A DNA stretch of 64,000 nt from Cellulomonas edaphi (GCF_030362815.1 NZ_JAUCGR010000001.1:426024-490023); one strand, 5' to 3'. Shown: positions 23,104-32,660, counted from the stretch's first letter. Translations and numbers: made by a program. The notes: generated by a model from the letters alone, not told the origin.

Positions 23104-24873
23104 ATGGGCCGTGGGGCAGCGCGTGAGGCGCGCGTGGAGTCGGTCGACGACGAGTACGGCCGCGTGGTGCAGGACAGCGGCGTCTCGCTCAGCATCGTCG
23201 ACGCGCTCCACCCCGATCACCCGCTGGTCTGGGTCAACCCCGCGTTCACCGCGCTGACCGGTTTCGAGCCCGACGAGGTGCTGGGCCGCAACTGCCGCCT
23301 CCTGCAGGGTCCGGGCACGGACCCGCGCACCCGCGCGGCGATGCGGGAGGCCGTCGAAGCGGGCCGGACGGTCGCGGCGGTGGTGCTGAACTACCGGCGC
23401 GACGGCTCACCGTTCTGGAACCAGGTGCTCATCAGCCCCGTGCGCGCGGCGGACGGCACGATCACGCACCACGTGGGCGTGCAGGCCGACGTCACCGAGC
23501 GCGTGGAGGCGGACCGCGCGAAGGACGCGGCGCTCGACTCCGCGCGCCAGGCCACCGCCCGGCTCGACCTGCTGGCACGGGTGACCGACGAGCTCGTCGC
23601 GACCCTGGACTACGCCGCCGCCGTGGACTCGCTCGCCGACATCGCCGTGCCCGCGCTCGCATCGTGGGGCTACGTGGCCGTGACCGACGATCGCGGGCGG
23701 TTCGAGCACGTCCACGTCGTCGTCACCGACCCGGCGCACGCCCAGGCCGCCCGGACGCTCGAGAAGCACGGCGTCGAGTGGCTGATCCGCTCGCCCCGCA
23801 TGGCCGAGGCGCTGGCCAGCCCGCCGGATTTCGTCCCGGCCCCCTACACGATCGACGTGGCCGCGGTCCCCTCGAGGAGCACGGCACCGCAGACGGCGGC
23901 GCTGCTCGAGCTCGGACTCGGAACCGCGCTGGTGGTGCCGCTGCGCGCCCGCGACCGGGTGATCGGCGTGCTGTGCCTCGTCCAGCGCGAGGTGGACGGC
24001 TTCGACGCCGAGAGCGTCGTGACCGCCGCCCACCTCGGCCGCCGGGCCGGCCTCGCCCTGGACAACGTCCGGCTCTTCCTCGCCGAGCGGGAGGCAGCAC
24101 TGACGCTGCAGCACAGCCTGCTCCCGGAGATCCCTGACCTTCCCGGCGTCGACGTCGCCGCCGCCTACATCGCCTCCACGCGGCTCGCCGAGGTGGGTGG
24201 CGACTGGTTCGACGTGCTCCCGCTGCCGGACGGGTCGGTCGGCCTCGCGGTCGGAGACGTGGTGGGGCACGACATGCACGCGGCCGCCGCGATGGGTCAG
24301 CTCCGCTCGCTGCTGCGCTCGACCGCGTGGGACGGTGCCCAGCCGGGCCTGGCGCTGGAGCGGGTGGACGCGATGGTCCGCGCGTTCGAGATCGCGGACA
24401 TCGCCACCTGCGCCTACGTCAGGTGGGAGGGTTGCGAGGTCGGTGCGCGGCTCACCTACGCGCGTGCCGGTCACCCGCCGCCCCTGGTCCGGCTACCGGG
24501 AGGCGAGGTCCGGCAGCTGGCGGACGGCGCGACGACGCCGCTCGGCGTGCTCTTCCCGGGCGGCCCCGGCATCAGCGGAGCGATCGAGATCCCGCACGGC
24601 GCGACGCTCGTGATGTACACCGACGGCCTCATCGAGCGGCGCGACCGCGGGCTGCGCGAGGGCATCGCCGAGCTCGTCGAGACCCTCGCGGGCCTGGACG
24701 ACGACCTCGACGCGACGCACGTGCGCGACGCGCTCGTCGACGCGATGCTCGTCGACCGTCAGGAGGACGACGTCTGCGTGCTCGTGGTCCGGGCCGCCCA
24801 CCACGCGAGCAGCTCCTCGCGGGCGGTCGCCGGTCCCAGCGGTCCGCGCTCCATCCGCAGCTCCAGCAGGTAG
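23104..24873 (+). CDS. LOV-GAF-PP2C phosphatase (RsbU/SpoIIE type)
   Basis: 589 aa. Residues 20-125 are a PAS domain of LOV type: GRNCRLLQGPGTD holds the flavin-adduct Cys (about residue 64), followed by NYRRDGSPFWNQVLISPV. A GAF domain follows (about 150-330), then a SpoIIE/PP2C phosphatase with metal-site motifs EVGGDWFDVLPLPDG, GDVVGHD, YTDGLIER and EDDVCVLVV. Such proteins dephosphorylate anti-anti-sigma factors, here presumably under blue-light or redox control. ATG at 23104 has GGAG five bases upstream; ATG at 23044 lies inside the minisatellite with no ribosome site. The 3' end overlaps cca by 115 bp. No sigma-factor or STAS gene is adjacent. Confidence 0.9.
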   Translation: MGRGAAREARVESVDDEYGRVVQDSGVSLSIVDALHPDHPLVWVNPAFTALTGFEPDEVLGRNCRLLQGPGTDPRTRAAMREAVEAGRTVAAVVLNYRRDGSPFWNQVLISPVRAADGTITHHVGVQADVTERVEADRAKDAALDSARQATARLDLLARVTDELVATLDYAAAVDSLADIAVPALASWGYVAVTDDRGRFEHVHVVVTDPAHAQAARTLEKHGVEWLIRSPRMAEALASPPDFVPAPYTIDVAAVPSRSTAPQTAALLELGLGTALVVPLRARDRVIGVLCLVQREVDGFDAESVVTAAHLGRRAGLALDNVRLFLAEREAALTLQHSLLPEIPDLPGVDVAAAYIASTRLAEVGGDWFDVLPLPDGSVGLAVGDVVGHDMHAAAAMGQLRSLLRSTAWDGAQPGLALERVDAMVRAFEIADIATCAYVRWEGCEVGARLTYARAGHPPPLVRLPGGEVRQLADGATTPLGVLFPGGPGISGAIEIPHGATLVMYTDGLIERRDRGLREGIAELVETLAGLDDDLDATHVRDALVDAMLVDRQEDDVCVLVVRAAHHASSSSRAVAGPSGPRSIRSSSR

Positions 24874-26279
24874 CGGTACGCGGCGCCGACCTCGCGCCCA
24901 GGCCGCAGGCCGAGGATCTCCATGATCTGCGTGCCGTCGAGGTCCGGCCGCACGGCGTCGAGCTCCTCCTGCTCCTTGAGCCGCGCGATGCGCGCCTCGA
25001 GGTCGTCGTAGGCCGCCGACAGGCGCGCCGCCTTGCGCACGTTCCGCGTGGTGCAGTCCGAGCGTGTGAGCCGGTGCAGGCGCTCGAGCAGCGGCCCCGC
25101 GTCCGTGACGTAGCGCCGCACGGCGGAGTCGGTCCACTCCCCGTCGCCGTAGCCGTGGAACCTCAGGTGCAGCTCGGTGAGGCGCGCCACCGCCTGCACG
25201 GTCGCCTTGTCGAACCTCAGCTCGCGCAACCGCCGGGCGACGAGCTTGGCGCCCACCATCTCGTGGTGGTGGAAGCTCACGCCGCCGCCCTCCTCGAACC
25301 GGCGGGTCTTGGGCTTGCCGATGTCGTGGAGCAGGGCGGCCAGTCGCAGCACCAGGTCGGGTCCGGGCACGGGCCCGTCGGGGCCGGTCTCGAGCGCGAT
25401 CGCCTTGTCCAGCACCGTGAGCGAGTGCTCGTACACGTCCTTGTGCCGGTGGTGCTCGTCGATCTCGAGCCTCAGCGCCGGCAGCTCGGGGAGCACGTGC
25501 TGCGCAAGGCCGGTCTCCACCAGGACCTGGAGGCCGAGCCGCGGCTGCGCGGCGACCAGCAGCTTCGACAGCTCGTCGCGCACCCGCTCGGCCGAGACGA
25601 TGGTGATCCGCTCGGCCATGTCGATCGTCGCCGCCTCGGCGGCCGGGTCCAGGGTGAAACCGAGCTGGGCCGCGAACCGCGCGCCGCGCATCATGCGCAG
25701 CGGGTCGTCGTCGAAGGACTGACGGGGGTCCACCGGGGTGCGCAGCTGCCCGCGGGCCAGGTCCGACAGGCCGTCGAAGGGGTCGACGAAGGTGAGCTCG
25801 GGAAGCCGTACCGCCATGGAGTTGACCGTGAAGTCCCGTCGGGACAGGTCGCCCTCCAGCGAGTCGCCGAACACGACCTCGGGCTTGCGCGACGTCGGGT
25901 CGTAGGCGTCGGTGCGGTACGTGGTCACCTCGACGACGACGTCGTCGGTCGACCCGCGCCGCGAGGCGAACCGCCGCGCGCCGATGGTGCCGAACTCGCG
26001 ACCGATGTCCCAGTGCGCGTCGCCCCACCGCGCGAGGATCGCCTGCGTCTGGTCCGGTGTCGCGGAGGTGGCGAAGTCCAGGTCGGCGCTCAACCGGCCC
26101 AGGAACGCGTCGCGCACCGGCCCACCCACGAGCGCGAGCTCGTGCCCCGCGGCGCGGAACAGCTCACCCAGCTCGATGGCGTCGGCGGGCAGCCCGGCCA
26201 GGACGCCGATCGCGCGCTTCTGCAGCGCGACCAGAGAGGTCGACGTCGACGGTGGGGTGTTCAGCGGTCCGGCGGGCAC
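24759..26279 (-). CDS. cca: CCA-adding tRNA nucleotidyltransferase with HD domain
   Basis: 506 aa. The class II nucleotidyltransferase head reads ALVGGPVRDAFLG with the DLDFAT acidic pair, then RRDFTVNSMAV and DDPLRMMRGARFAAQLG. An HD domain follows (LLHDIGKPKTR), then a C-terminal helical region. It adds or repairs the 3' CCA of tRNA; tRNA-Ile in this window lacks an encoded CCA, and tRNA-Ala has it. GTG at 26279 is the best start; the codons above it run into the divergent NUDIX promoter. The same cca-NUDIX divergence occurs in mycobacteria (pcnA/mutT4). Confidence 0.95.
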   Translation of the reverse strand: MPAGPLNTPPSTSTSLVALQKRAIGVLAGLPADAIELGELFRAAGHELALVGGPVRDAFLGRLSADLDFATSATPDQTQAILARWGDAHWDIGREFGTIGARRFASRRGSTDDVVVEVTTYRTDAYDPTSRKPEVVFGDSLEGDLSRRDFTVNSMAVRLPELTFVDPFDGLSDLARGQLRTPVDPRQSFDDDPLRMMRGARFAAQLGFTLDPAAEAATIDMAERITIVSAERVRDELSKLLVAAQPRLGLQVLVETGLAQHVLPELPALRLEIDEHHRHKDVYEHSLTVLDKAIALETGPDGPVPGPDLVLRLAALLHDIGKPKTRRFEEGGGVSFHHHEMVGAKLVARRLRELRFDKATVQAVARLTELHLRFHGYGDGEWTDSAVRRYVTDAGPLLERLHRLTRSDCTTRNVRKAARLSAAYDDLEARIARLKEQEELDAVRPDLDGTQIMEILGLRPGREVGAAYRYLLELRMERGPLGPATAREELLAWWAARTTSTQTSSS

Positions 26280-26360
26280 TCGTCCGAGTCTAGGGCGCGA
26301 GTCCACCGGCTCCGTCGCGCCGGTTCGGGTCGCGCAGATGCAGTAGATACAGTGGCCTGC

Positions 26361-26912
26361 ATGTCCAGTCCGGCCCATCCCTCGCCGTCGCGGGGTGTTC
26401 CGGCGCCTCCCGGGGGCCATCCGCTGCGCATCGACCCCCGGCCCATCGCGCGCGCGGCCGTGCCGCACCTGCCCGTCGTCGACGAGACGAGCGCCGGAGG
26501 GCTCGTCGTGCGCCAGCGTGACGGGACGTACCACGCGGCCGTCATCGCCCGCCGCAACCGCGCGGGCCGCCTCGAGTGGTGCCTGCCCAAGGGACACCTC
26601 GAGGGTGACGAGACGCCCGAGGAGGCGGCCGTCCGCGAGATCGCCGAGGAGACCGGCATCGTGGGCCAGGTGCTGCGCCGCCTCGGCGTCATCGACTACT
26701 GGTTCAGCGGCGACGACCGGCGCGTGCACAAGGTGGTCCACCACTTCCTGCTCGGTGCCGTGAGCGGCACCATCTCGGTGGAGGGCGACCCCGACGGCGA
26801 GGCCGAGGACGCGGAGTGGGTGGCGGTCGCCGACCTGCCGCAGCGCCTGGCGTACCCGAACGAACGACGACTCGCCGAGGCCGCCCTCGTGGTGCTCGTC
26901 GGCGAGGCATGA
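26361..26912 (+). CDS. NUDIX hydrolase (MutT4-like)
   Basis: 183 aa. The Nudix box is complete: GHLEGDETPEEAAVREIAEE followed by TGI. NUDIX enzymes cleave nucleoside diphosphates linked to another group; this position next to cca and murJ matches mycobacterial mutT4, whose physiological substrate is unsettled. The ATG has a TAGATA box about 15 nt upstream and no clear ribosome site, so a leaderless or short-leader message is possible. The stop overlaps the DUF6049 start as ATGA. First gene of a coupled three-gene unit ending in murJ. Confidence 0.93.
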   Translation: MSSPAHPSPSRGVPAPPGGHPLRIDPRPIARAAVPHLPVVDETSAGGLVVRQRDGTYHAAVIARRNRAGRLEWCLPKGHLEGDETPEEAAVREIAEETGIVGQVLRRLGVIDYWFSGDDRRVHKVVHHFLLGAVSGTISVEGDPDGEAEDAEWVAVADLPQRLAYPNERRLAEAALVVLVGEA

Positions 26913-29029
26913 GCAGGCGCCTGGGCCGCTGGGCGCGCAGTGCGGTGCTCGCGCTCGTCGCGGGGGGCCTCCTGATCCCCGCGGCCGCGACCGCGTCGCC
27001 GGCGGTCGCCCTGGCGACGAGCGACACCGCGAGCGCCGCCACGAGCCCCGCCGCGAGCGCCGTGGCGGCCGATCCGGTGATGCCCGTCCGCGTCGAGATC
27101 ACGCAGATCGCCCCCGTCGTGCTCCGCCCGGGTGAGGACCTGGTAGTCCGGGCGACGCTGCACAACGACGGGGCCACCGCGCTCGAGCACGCGGCCGCCG
27201 CGCTCCGCATCAACAGCTTCCGCATCAGCACCCGTGAGGACGTCGGGGCCTGGGCAGAGCGGGCGGACACGGACCTGGCGGGCCAGTCCAAGATCGTCGA
27301 GCCGCTCGAGGACCCGCTCGCTCCCGGCGCCAGCGCGAGCGTGGTCCTCACGCTCCCGGCCGCCCGGATCCCCTTCTTCGATCTGCCGGGCGTCTGGGGG
27401 CCGCGCGGACTGGCGGTCGAGGCGACGAACTCCGGCACGCGGGTCGGCCTCGAGCGCACGTTCGTCCTCTGGTACCCCGAGGAGTCGGTCACCCCCGTGC
27501 CCGTCTCCGTGCTGCTGCCCCTCACCGGCCCGCCCGAGGACCCGCTGTCCACCGAGCCGGACACCGCGCTCGAGGCCGCGAGCGCGCCCGAGGGGCCGCT
27601 CGGGCGGACGCTGCAGGCGGCGGAGGTGGACCCCGCGATCGGGCTCGTCGTCGACCCCTCGCTCGTCGGGCGCGCGCAGGCCGGCGGCAGCGCCTCCGAG
27701 GCGTGGGCGGCCCGGGTCTCGGCGGCCGCCGCGGAGCACGACACGTTCACGCTCCCCTGGGCGGACCCCGACGTCTCGGCCCTCGCCCAGGCCGACCGAC
27801 CCGACCTCCTCGACGCCGCGATGGCCCTGTCCCGCACGTCCGACGCGGTGGGCACCGGGCGCCGCACGATGACGTGGTCGGCCGTCGGCCAGGTGCTCGA
27901 CCAGCCCACGGCCACGCTCGCCGCCGGTGCGGGGGTCGCGGCGGTGGTGGCCGCGAACCCGGCGATCGGCGCTGCGTCGTCCAACACCCACTCGGTCATC
28001 GACACCGAGTCCGGGCGGGTCGACCGGCTCGTCCCCGACGGCACGCTGTCGGCCATGCTCGTCGACCCGAAGGCCGTCGAACCCGCCGGGACTCCCGCGA
28101 TCGTCGCGCAGCGCGCCCTTGCCGAGCTGGCCGTGGTCGCACGCGAGCACGACGACCAGCCCCGCCCCGTGCTGCTGACCCCCGGCCGCGACGCGACCCC
28201 CGATCCCGCGGCGGTCGCGACGCTCATGACGGCGTTCCGTGACGCGCCCTGGGTCCAGGTGGACAGCGCGTCGACGCTGCTCGTCGGACCCGCGGGCGAA
28301 GCCGCCCAGCGCCCGCGCGACGGGCACGACGACTCCGAGCTGGCACCCGCCTCCGTCGACGCGCTTGCGGAGGCGCGCGAGCACGCGGTCGCGTTCTCCT
28401 CCGTCACGCCCGACCCCTCCGCGCTGCTGGCGGGCGTGGACCAGGAGACGCTCGCACCGCTGTCCCTGGCGTGGCGCGCCGACCCCACCGGGCGCGGCGA
28501 GCTGGTCAAGGCGGTCGTCAAGACCGTGACGGCCCGGACCGTGGGCCTGTCGATCGCGCCGCTCAGCGACATCAACGTGCTCAGCGCATCGGCTGACATG
28601 CGCGTGGTGGTGCGCAACGACCTGGACGTCACCGCCGAGGTGCAGCTGGTGATGACCCCACGCAAGGCGTGCTTGCGGGTCGAGCCGATCGATCCGGTGA
28701 CCGTCGACGCCGTGTCGAGCACGAGCATCTCCGTGCGGCTGCGCGCGGCCGCCAACTGCGACGTCGAGGTCACGGCCAGCCTGGAGTCCTCGGACGGCGC
28801 GACGGTCGCCCTCCCGCGCGTCTTCAGCGCACGCGTCGCGCCCACCATCGAGAGCGTCGGCACGTACGTGGTGGGCGCGCTGCTCGCGATCGGGCTCGTG
28901 CTCGGCATCGTCCGCACCGTCCGCCGCGGGCAGAGCGCCCGCCGAGGCGCGCGCACCGAGGCCGAGACCGGCCCGGCCCCGCCGCTGCCCGTGCTGGGCG
29001 GCGTGCCCGACGAGGAAGCCGGCCCATGA
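26909..29029 (+). CDS. DUF6049-family exported membrane-anchored protein
   Basis: 706 aa. A signal peptide (SAVLALVAGGLLIPAAATA) is followed by a long extracellular region with a beta-rich start (VRVEITQIAPVVLRPGEDLV) and a C-terminal membrane helix (TYVVGALLAIGLVLGIV, about 650-670) with a short basic cytoplasmic tail. The family always lies between the NUDIX and murJ genes in actinobacteria (Rv3909 in mycobacteria), so a role in wall precursor export or assembly is inferred from context only. ATGA overlaps on both sides couple it to its neighbours. Confidence 0.88.
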   Translation: MSRRLGRWARSAVLALVAGGLLIPAAATASPAVALATSDTASAATSPAASAVAADPVMPVRVEITQIAPVVLRPGEDLVVRATLHNDGATALEHAAAALRINSFRISTREDVGAWAERADTDLAGQSKIVEPLEDPLAPGASASVVLTLPAARIPFFDLPGVWGPRGLAVEATNSGTRVGLERTFVLWYPEESVTPVPVSVLLPLTGPPEDPLSTEPDTALEAASAPEGPLGRTLQAAEVDPAIGLVVDPSLVGRAQAGGSASEAWAARVSAAAAEHDTFTLPWADPDVSALAQADRPDLLDAAMALSRTSDAVGTGRRTMTWSAVGQVLDQPTATLAAGAGVAAVVAANPAIGAASSNTHSVIDTESGRVDRLVPDGTLSAMLVDPKAVEPAGTPAIVAQRALAELAVVAREHDDQPRPVLLTPGRDATPDPAAVATLMTAFRDAPWVQVDSASTLLVGPAGEAAQRPRDGHDDSELAPASVDALAEAREHAVAFSSVTPDPSALLAGVDQETLAPLSLAWRADPTGRGELVKAVVKTVTARTVGLSIAPLSDINVLSASADMRVVVRNDLDVTAEVQLVMTPRKACLRVEPIDPVTVDAVSSTSISVRLRAAANCDVEVTASLESSDGATVALPRVFSARVAPTIESVGTYVVGALLAIGLVLGIVRTVRRGQSARRGARTEAETGPAPPLPVLGGVPDEEAGP

Positions 29030-32000
29030 GCGGGACCAGCTCGGGAGACGTGCGTCGCGGTGCCGCGCTCATGGCGTCGGGCACGGCTGCCTCCCGCATG
29101 CTGGGCCTGCTGCGGCAGATGGTGCTCGCGAGCGCCATCGGCGCCACCGGCCAGGCCGCGGACGCGTTCTCGGTCGCCAACAAGCTGCCGAACATCCTGT
29201 ACATGCTGCTCGTGGGCGGCGTGCTCAACGCGGTGCTCGTGCCACAGGTCGTCCAGGCCTACCGGCGCAGGACCGGGCAGGAGTACGTCGACCGGCTCCT
29301 GACGTTCGGCTTCGCGGTCCTCGCCGGCATCACCCTGGTCCTCACGCTGTGCGCGCCGCTGCTGGTGCACATCTACGGCAAGGGCTTCACCAGCGCCCAG
29401 GTGGACCTGGCGACCACCTTCGCGTACTGGTGCGTGCCGCAGATGTTCTTCTACGGGATGTACGCGCTGCTCGGGCAGGTGCTCAACGCCCGCGGCTCGT
29501 TCGGTCCCTACATGTGGGCCCCCGTGGTCAACAACATCGTCTCGATCGCCGGGTTCGCCGTCTTCATCTGGATGTTCGGTGTAGCGAAGGCCGGCCCCGA
29601 CGGCATCGCCATCGCGGCGAACTGGACCGTCGGGCAGACCACGCTGCTCGCGGGGGCGGCCACGCTCGGCGTCATCGCCCAGGCGGTGGTGCTGATCCCG
29701 GCGCTGCGCGCGTCCGGCGTGCACTACCGGGTCCGCTGGGGGCTGCGCGACTCGGGTCTCGGCCGTGCGGGCAAGGTCGCCGGCTGGACGCTCGCCGGGC
29801 TCGCCATCGGCCAGCTCGGCTACATCGTCGTGTCGCAGGTCGCCTCCGACGCCCCCAACGCGCCGGGCGCCGTGGGTCCCACCGCGGGCAACGCCGCCTA
29901 CGACTGGGCGTTCCTCATCTTCATGCTGCCGCACTCGCTGGTGACGGTGTCGCTGGCGACCGCCCTGTTCACCCGGCTCGCCGGTCAGGCGCACGAGAAG
30001 GACGTCGACGGCGTGCGCGCGACCCTGTCCAGCGGGCTGCGCGTGGTCGGTCTGTTCACCGTGCTGGCCACGGCGGTGGTCGCGGTGCTGGCCGTGCCGA
30101 TCACGCAGATCCTGCTGTGGACGTCCGGTCCGCGGCAGGTGGACGCCGTGGCGCCCGTGGTGGTCGCCATGATCGTCGGCCTGCCGGCGTTCGGCGCCTG
30201 GTCCATGTGCCAGCGGGTGTACTACGCGTACGAGGACGCCCGCGGCATGGTGCCCATCCAGATCGTCATGGCCGCGATCGTGGCCGGCGGCACGCTCCTC
30301 GGCCGCGAGCTGCTCGAGCCGCGGTGGTGGGTGGCGGGCGCCGGCGCCTCGATGAGCCTGTCCTACCTCGTCGGCGCGCTCCTGGCGCTGTGGCTGCTGC
30401 GGTCCCGGATCCGCACGGTCGACGGACCCCGCGTGCTGCGGGTGCACGTCCAGGCCGTCTTCGCGGGCGTCGTCGCGGCCGCGATCGGCGGGATCGTCGT
30501 CCTCGTCATGTCGCACGTGCTGCCGCGCACCAACACGTCCGCCATCCTCGAGTGCGTCGTGGTCGGCACCGTCATGGGCGTGGCCTACCTGGTGCTGCTG
30601 CGGTTGATGCACGTGGGCGAGCTCGACGCCCTCATGCGGCCGTTGCTCGCGAAGGTCCGCGGCCGCGCGTCTAGGCTTCCCTCAGGGCCGCGACCGCCGG
30701 AGGGCGGATCGCGGCAGGTCGATGATGCGGGAGGTGCTGTGAGCGAGGCCGTCGGGCGGGGCACCGTGCTCTCGGGCAGGTACCGCGTCATCCAGCCCGT
30801 CGACTCCGATCTCCCCGGCGCTTCCGCATGGCAGGCCACCGACCAGATCCTCGACCGCCCCGTGCGTGTGCAGGTGCTCTCCTCCGGCCAGATCTCGGCC
30901 GCGCTCGACGGTGCCCGTCGCGCCGCCCTCGTGACGGACGCACGGTTGGTCCGCGTGCTCGACGTCGGCACCCACGAGGGGCACGGCTACGTCGTGTCCG
31001 AGCAGGTCACGGGGCCCTCGCTGGCCCACCTGCTCGCGCGCGGGCCGCTGACGGCCGACCAGGCGCGGGCGGTCGTCGGCGAAGCCGCCGCCGCTCTCGA
31101 GGTCGCGCGCCGTCGCGGCGTGCACCACCTGGCCCTTCGGCCCACGTCGCTGCACGTCACGGACGACGGTCGCATCGTGGTGAGCGGTCTCGGCCTCGAC
31201 GCCGGGATGCTCGGGATCATCACGCGGGACGCGCACACCACGACGCGCGCCGACACGGTCGGCCTGGTCCGGGTGCTCTACGCCGCGCTGACGGGCACCT
31301 GGTCGCCCGACGCCTCGCTGCCCTCGTTCGACGTCAGCCTGCCCGCGGCGCCGACCGTCGACGACCGGCCCGTCCCGCCCGCCGACCTGATCCCCGACGT
31401 CCCGGGCGACCTGGACACCCTGTGCGCCGTGACCCTCGGCCCCAACGACGACGGTCCGCACACCCCGGGCGAGCTCGTGCGCGAGCTCGAGCCGTGGGGC
31501 GCCATCCGCGCGGTGCAGGTCACCACCGGCGCCATCCCCGTGGTGCCCGAGGCCAGCGCGGAGCCGTTCGCCATGGACGCCGCGCTCGCCGCAGCTGCGG
31601 CCGGCGACGCGACCCAGCGTCTCGCCGACGACTTCACGGTCGACGACATGGAGGACACCGCGCCGATCGCGGTGCAGCGCGAGTCGATCCGCACGTCGTA
31701 CGACGCGCAGCCGCCGCCCGCGGGCGTCAACCGTCCCGGCACCCCTCCGCCTGCGGCGCCCACGCGCACCAGCGCGTTCGGCGCGGCCGCCGCGAGCAGT
31801 GCCGCGTCGGCCACGTCGGCCATGTCGGCCGCGTCTTCCGCGTGGGCGGAGCAGACGCCGGCGGCACCCGCTCCGGTCCCCCCAGCTGCGCAGGCGTCCC
31901 AGGTTCCACCGGTCTCCCCGTTCGACTTCGACCGCATCGTCGAGGAGCAGGAGTACGAGACCGAGGAGCGGCGGCGGTTCAACCCGACGGCGCTCGTGCT

Positions 32001-32613
32001 GATCCTGGTCGGCATCGCCGTCGTGATCGGCGTGGTGCTCGCGTTCAAGGCGCTGTTCAGCTCGCTCGACAGCGGCGCGCCGACGGCGGAACGCACCTCC
32101 GCGTCGCCCTCGGCAAGCGTCACGCCGACGCCCGAGAAGTCGCCGACGCCGTCCGAGACGCCCACCACTCCGGCCGACAACGGCGTCCCGCCGGTCATCG
32201 CGTCCGCGACCACGGTCGACCCCTCGGACGACGACGGGGAGCACGAGGAGGCCGTCGACCGCGCCTTCGACGGCGACGAGTCGACGTACTGGTACACGCA
32301 GACCTACAAGCAGGACGACTTCGCCGGGTTCAAGAACGGTGTGGGATACGTCATCAAGCTCGAGGACCCCGCGACCGTCCACAAGGTCACGCTCCGCGTC
32401 AACGGCAGCGGCGGCAAGGTCGAGGTGCGCGCCACGGGGAAGAACGACCCGAGCGGCGGCAAGCTGCTGGCCTCGGGGTCCTTCGACTCCACCACCGTGC
32501 TCAAGCTCGACCCGGCCACCGAGCTGAGCACCCTCACGCTCTGGATCACGCAGCTGCCGACCGCCGGCGACGGCGCCTTCCGGCTCGAGCTCGCGGAGAT
32601 CGAGCTGTCCTGA
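29026..32613 (+). CDS. murJ: Lipid II flippase MurJ fused to a pseudokinase and a discoidin-like domain
   Basis: 1195 aa. Residues 1-540 are MurJ with about 14 membrane helices (SRMLGLLRQMVLASAIG start). A linker leads to a kinase-like domain at about 577-825. It lacks the catalytic residues: the VAIK lysine is replaced (VRVQVL), HRD reads HLALRPTSL and DFG reads SGLGL, so it should bind partners instead of phosphorylating. A long Ala/Pro linker, one membrane helix (about 986-1010) and an external discoidin-like carbohydrate-binding domain (1053-1195) follow. The same layout is known in mycobacterial MviN (Rv3910), where the phosphorylated pseudokinase recruits FhaA. It is ATGA-coupled to DUF6049. 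Confidence 0.95.
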   Translation: MSGTSSGDVRRGAALMASGTAASRMLGLLRQMVLASAIGATGQAADAFSVANKLPNILYMLLVGGVLNAVLVPQVVQAYRRRTGQEYVDRLLTFGFAVLAGITLVLTLCAPLLVHIYGKGFTSAQVDLATTFAYWCVPQMFFYGMYALLGQVLNARGSFGPYMWAPVVNNIVSIAGFAVFIWMFGVAKAGPDGIAIAANWTVGQTTLLAGAATLGVIAQAVVLIPALRASGVHYRVRWGLRDSGLGRAGKVAGWTLAGLAIGQLGYIVVSQVASDAPNAPGAVGPTAGNAAYDWAFLIFMLPHSLVTVSLATALFTRLAGQAHEKDVDGVRATLSSGLRVVGLFTVLATAVVAVLAVPITQILLWTSGPRQVDAVAPVVVAMIVGLPAFGAWSMCQRVYYAYEDARGMVPIQIVMAAIVAGGTLLGRELLEPRWWVAGAGASMSLSYLVGALLALWLLRSRIRTVDGPRVLRVHVQAVFAGVVAAAIGGIVVLVMSHVLPRTNTSAILECVVVGTVMGVAYLVLLRLMHVGELDALMRPLLAKVRGRASRLPSGPRPPEGGSRQVDDAGGAVSEAVGRGTVLSGRYRVIQPVDSDLPGASAWQATDQILDRPVRVQVLSSGQISAALDGARRAALVTDARLVRVLDVGTHEGHGYVVSEQVTGPSLAHLLARGPLTADQARAVVGEAAAALEVARRRGVHHLALRPTSLHVTDDGRIVVSGLGLDAGMLGIITRDAHTTTRADTVGLVRVLYAALTGTWSPDASLPSFDVSLPAAPTVDDRPVPPADLIPDVPGDLDTLCAVTLGPNDDGPHTPGELVRELEPWGAIRAVQVTTGAIPVVPEASAEPFAMDAALAAAAAGDATQRLADDFTVDDMEDTAPIAVQRESIRTSYDAQPPPAGVNRPGTPPPAAPTRTSAFGAAAASSAASATSAMSAASSAWAEQTPAAPAPVPPAAQASQVPPVSPFDFDRIVEEQEYETEERRRFNPTALVLILVGIAVVIGVVLAFKALFSSLDSGAPTAERTSASPSASVTPTPEKSPTPSETPTTPADNGVPPVIASATTVDPSDDDGEHEEAVDRAFDGDESTYWYTQTYKQDDFAGFKNGVGYVIKLEDPATVHKVTLRVNGSGGKVEVRATGKNDPSGGKLLASGSFDSTTVLKLDPATELSTLTLWITQLPTAGDGAFRLELAEIELS

Positions 32614-32634
32614 GCGGTGATCGTGCGGCTCGCA

Positions 32635-32660
32635 GGAACAGATCGCCTCTAGGATTCGTT
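32635..32660 (+). promoter_or_regulatory. SigR/SigH-type promoter of trxBA
   Basis: GGAAC at 32635-32639 and GTT at 32658-32660 with exactly 18 nt between, the spacing of actinobacterial SigR/SigH promoters (GGAAT-N18-GTT). It lies 41 nt before the trxB start. trxBA is a classic target of this thiol-stress sigma factor in Streptomyces. Confidence 0.72.

Noticed and set aside
24493-26028. 511-aa minus-strand frame over cca and the phosphatase
   Set aside because: Shadow frame; the overlapping cca frame carries the nucleotidyltransferase and HD motifs.
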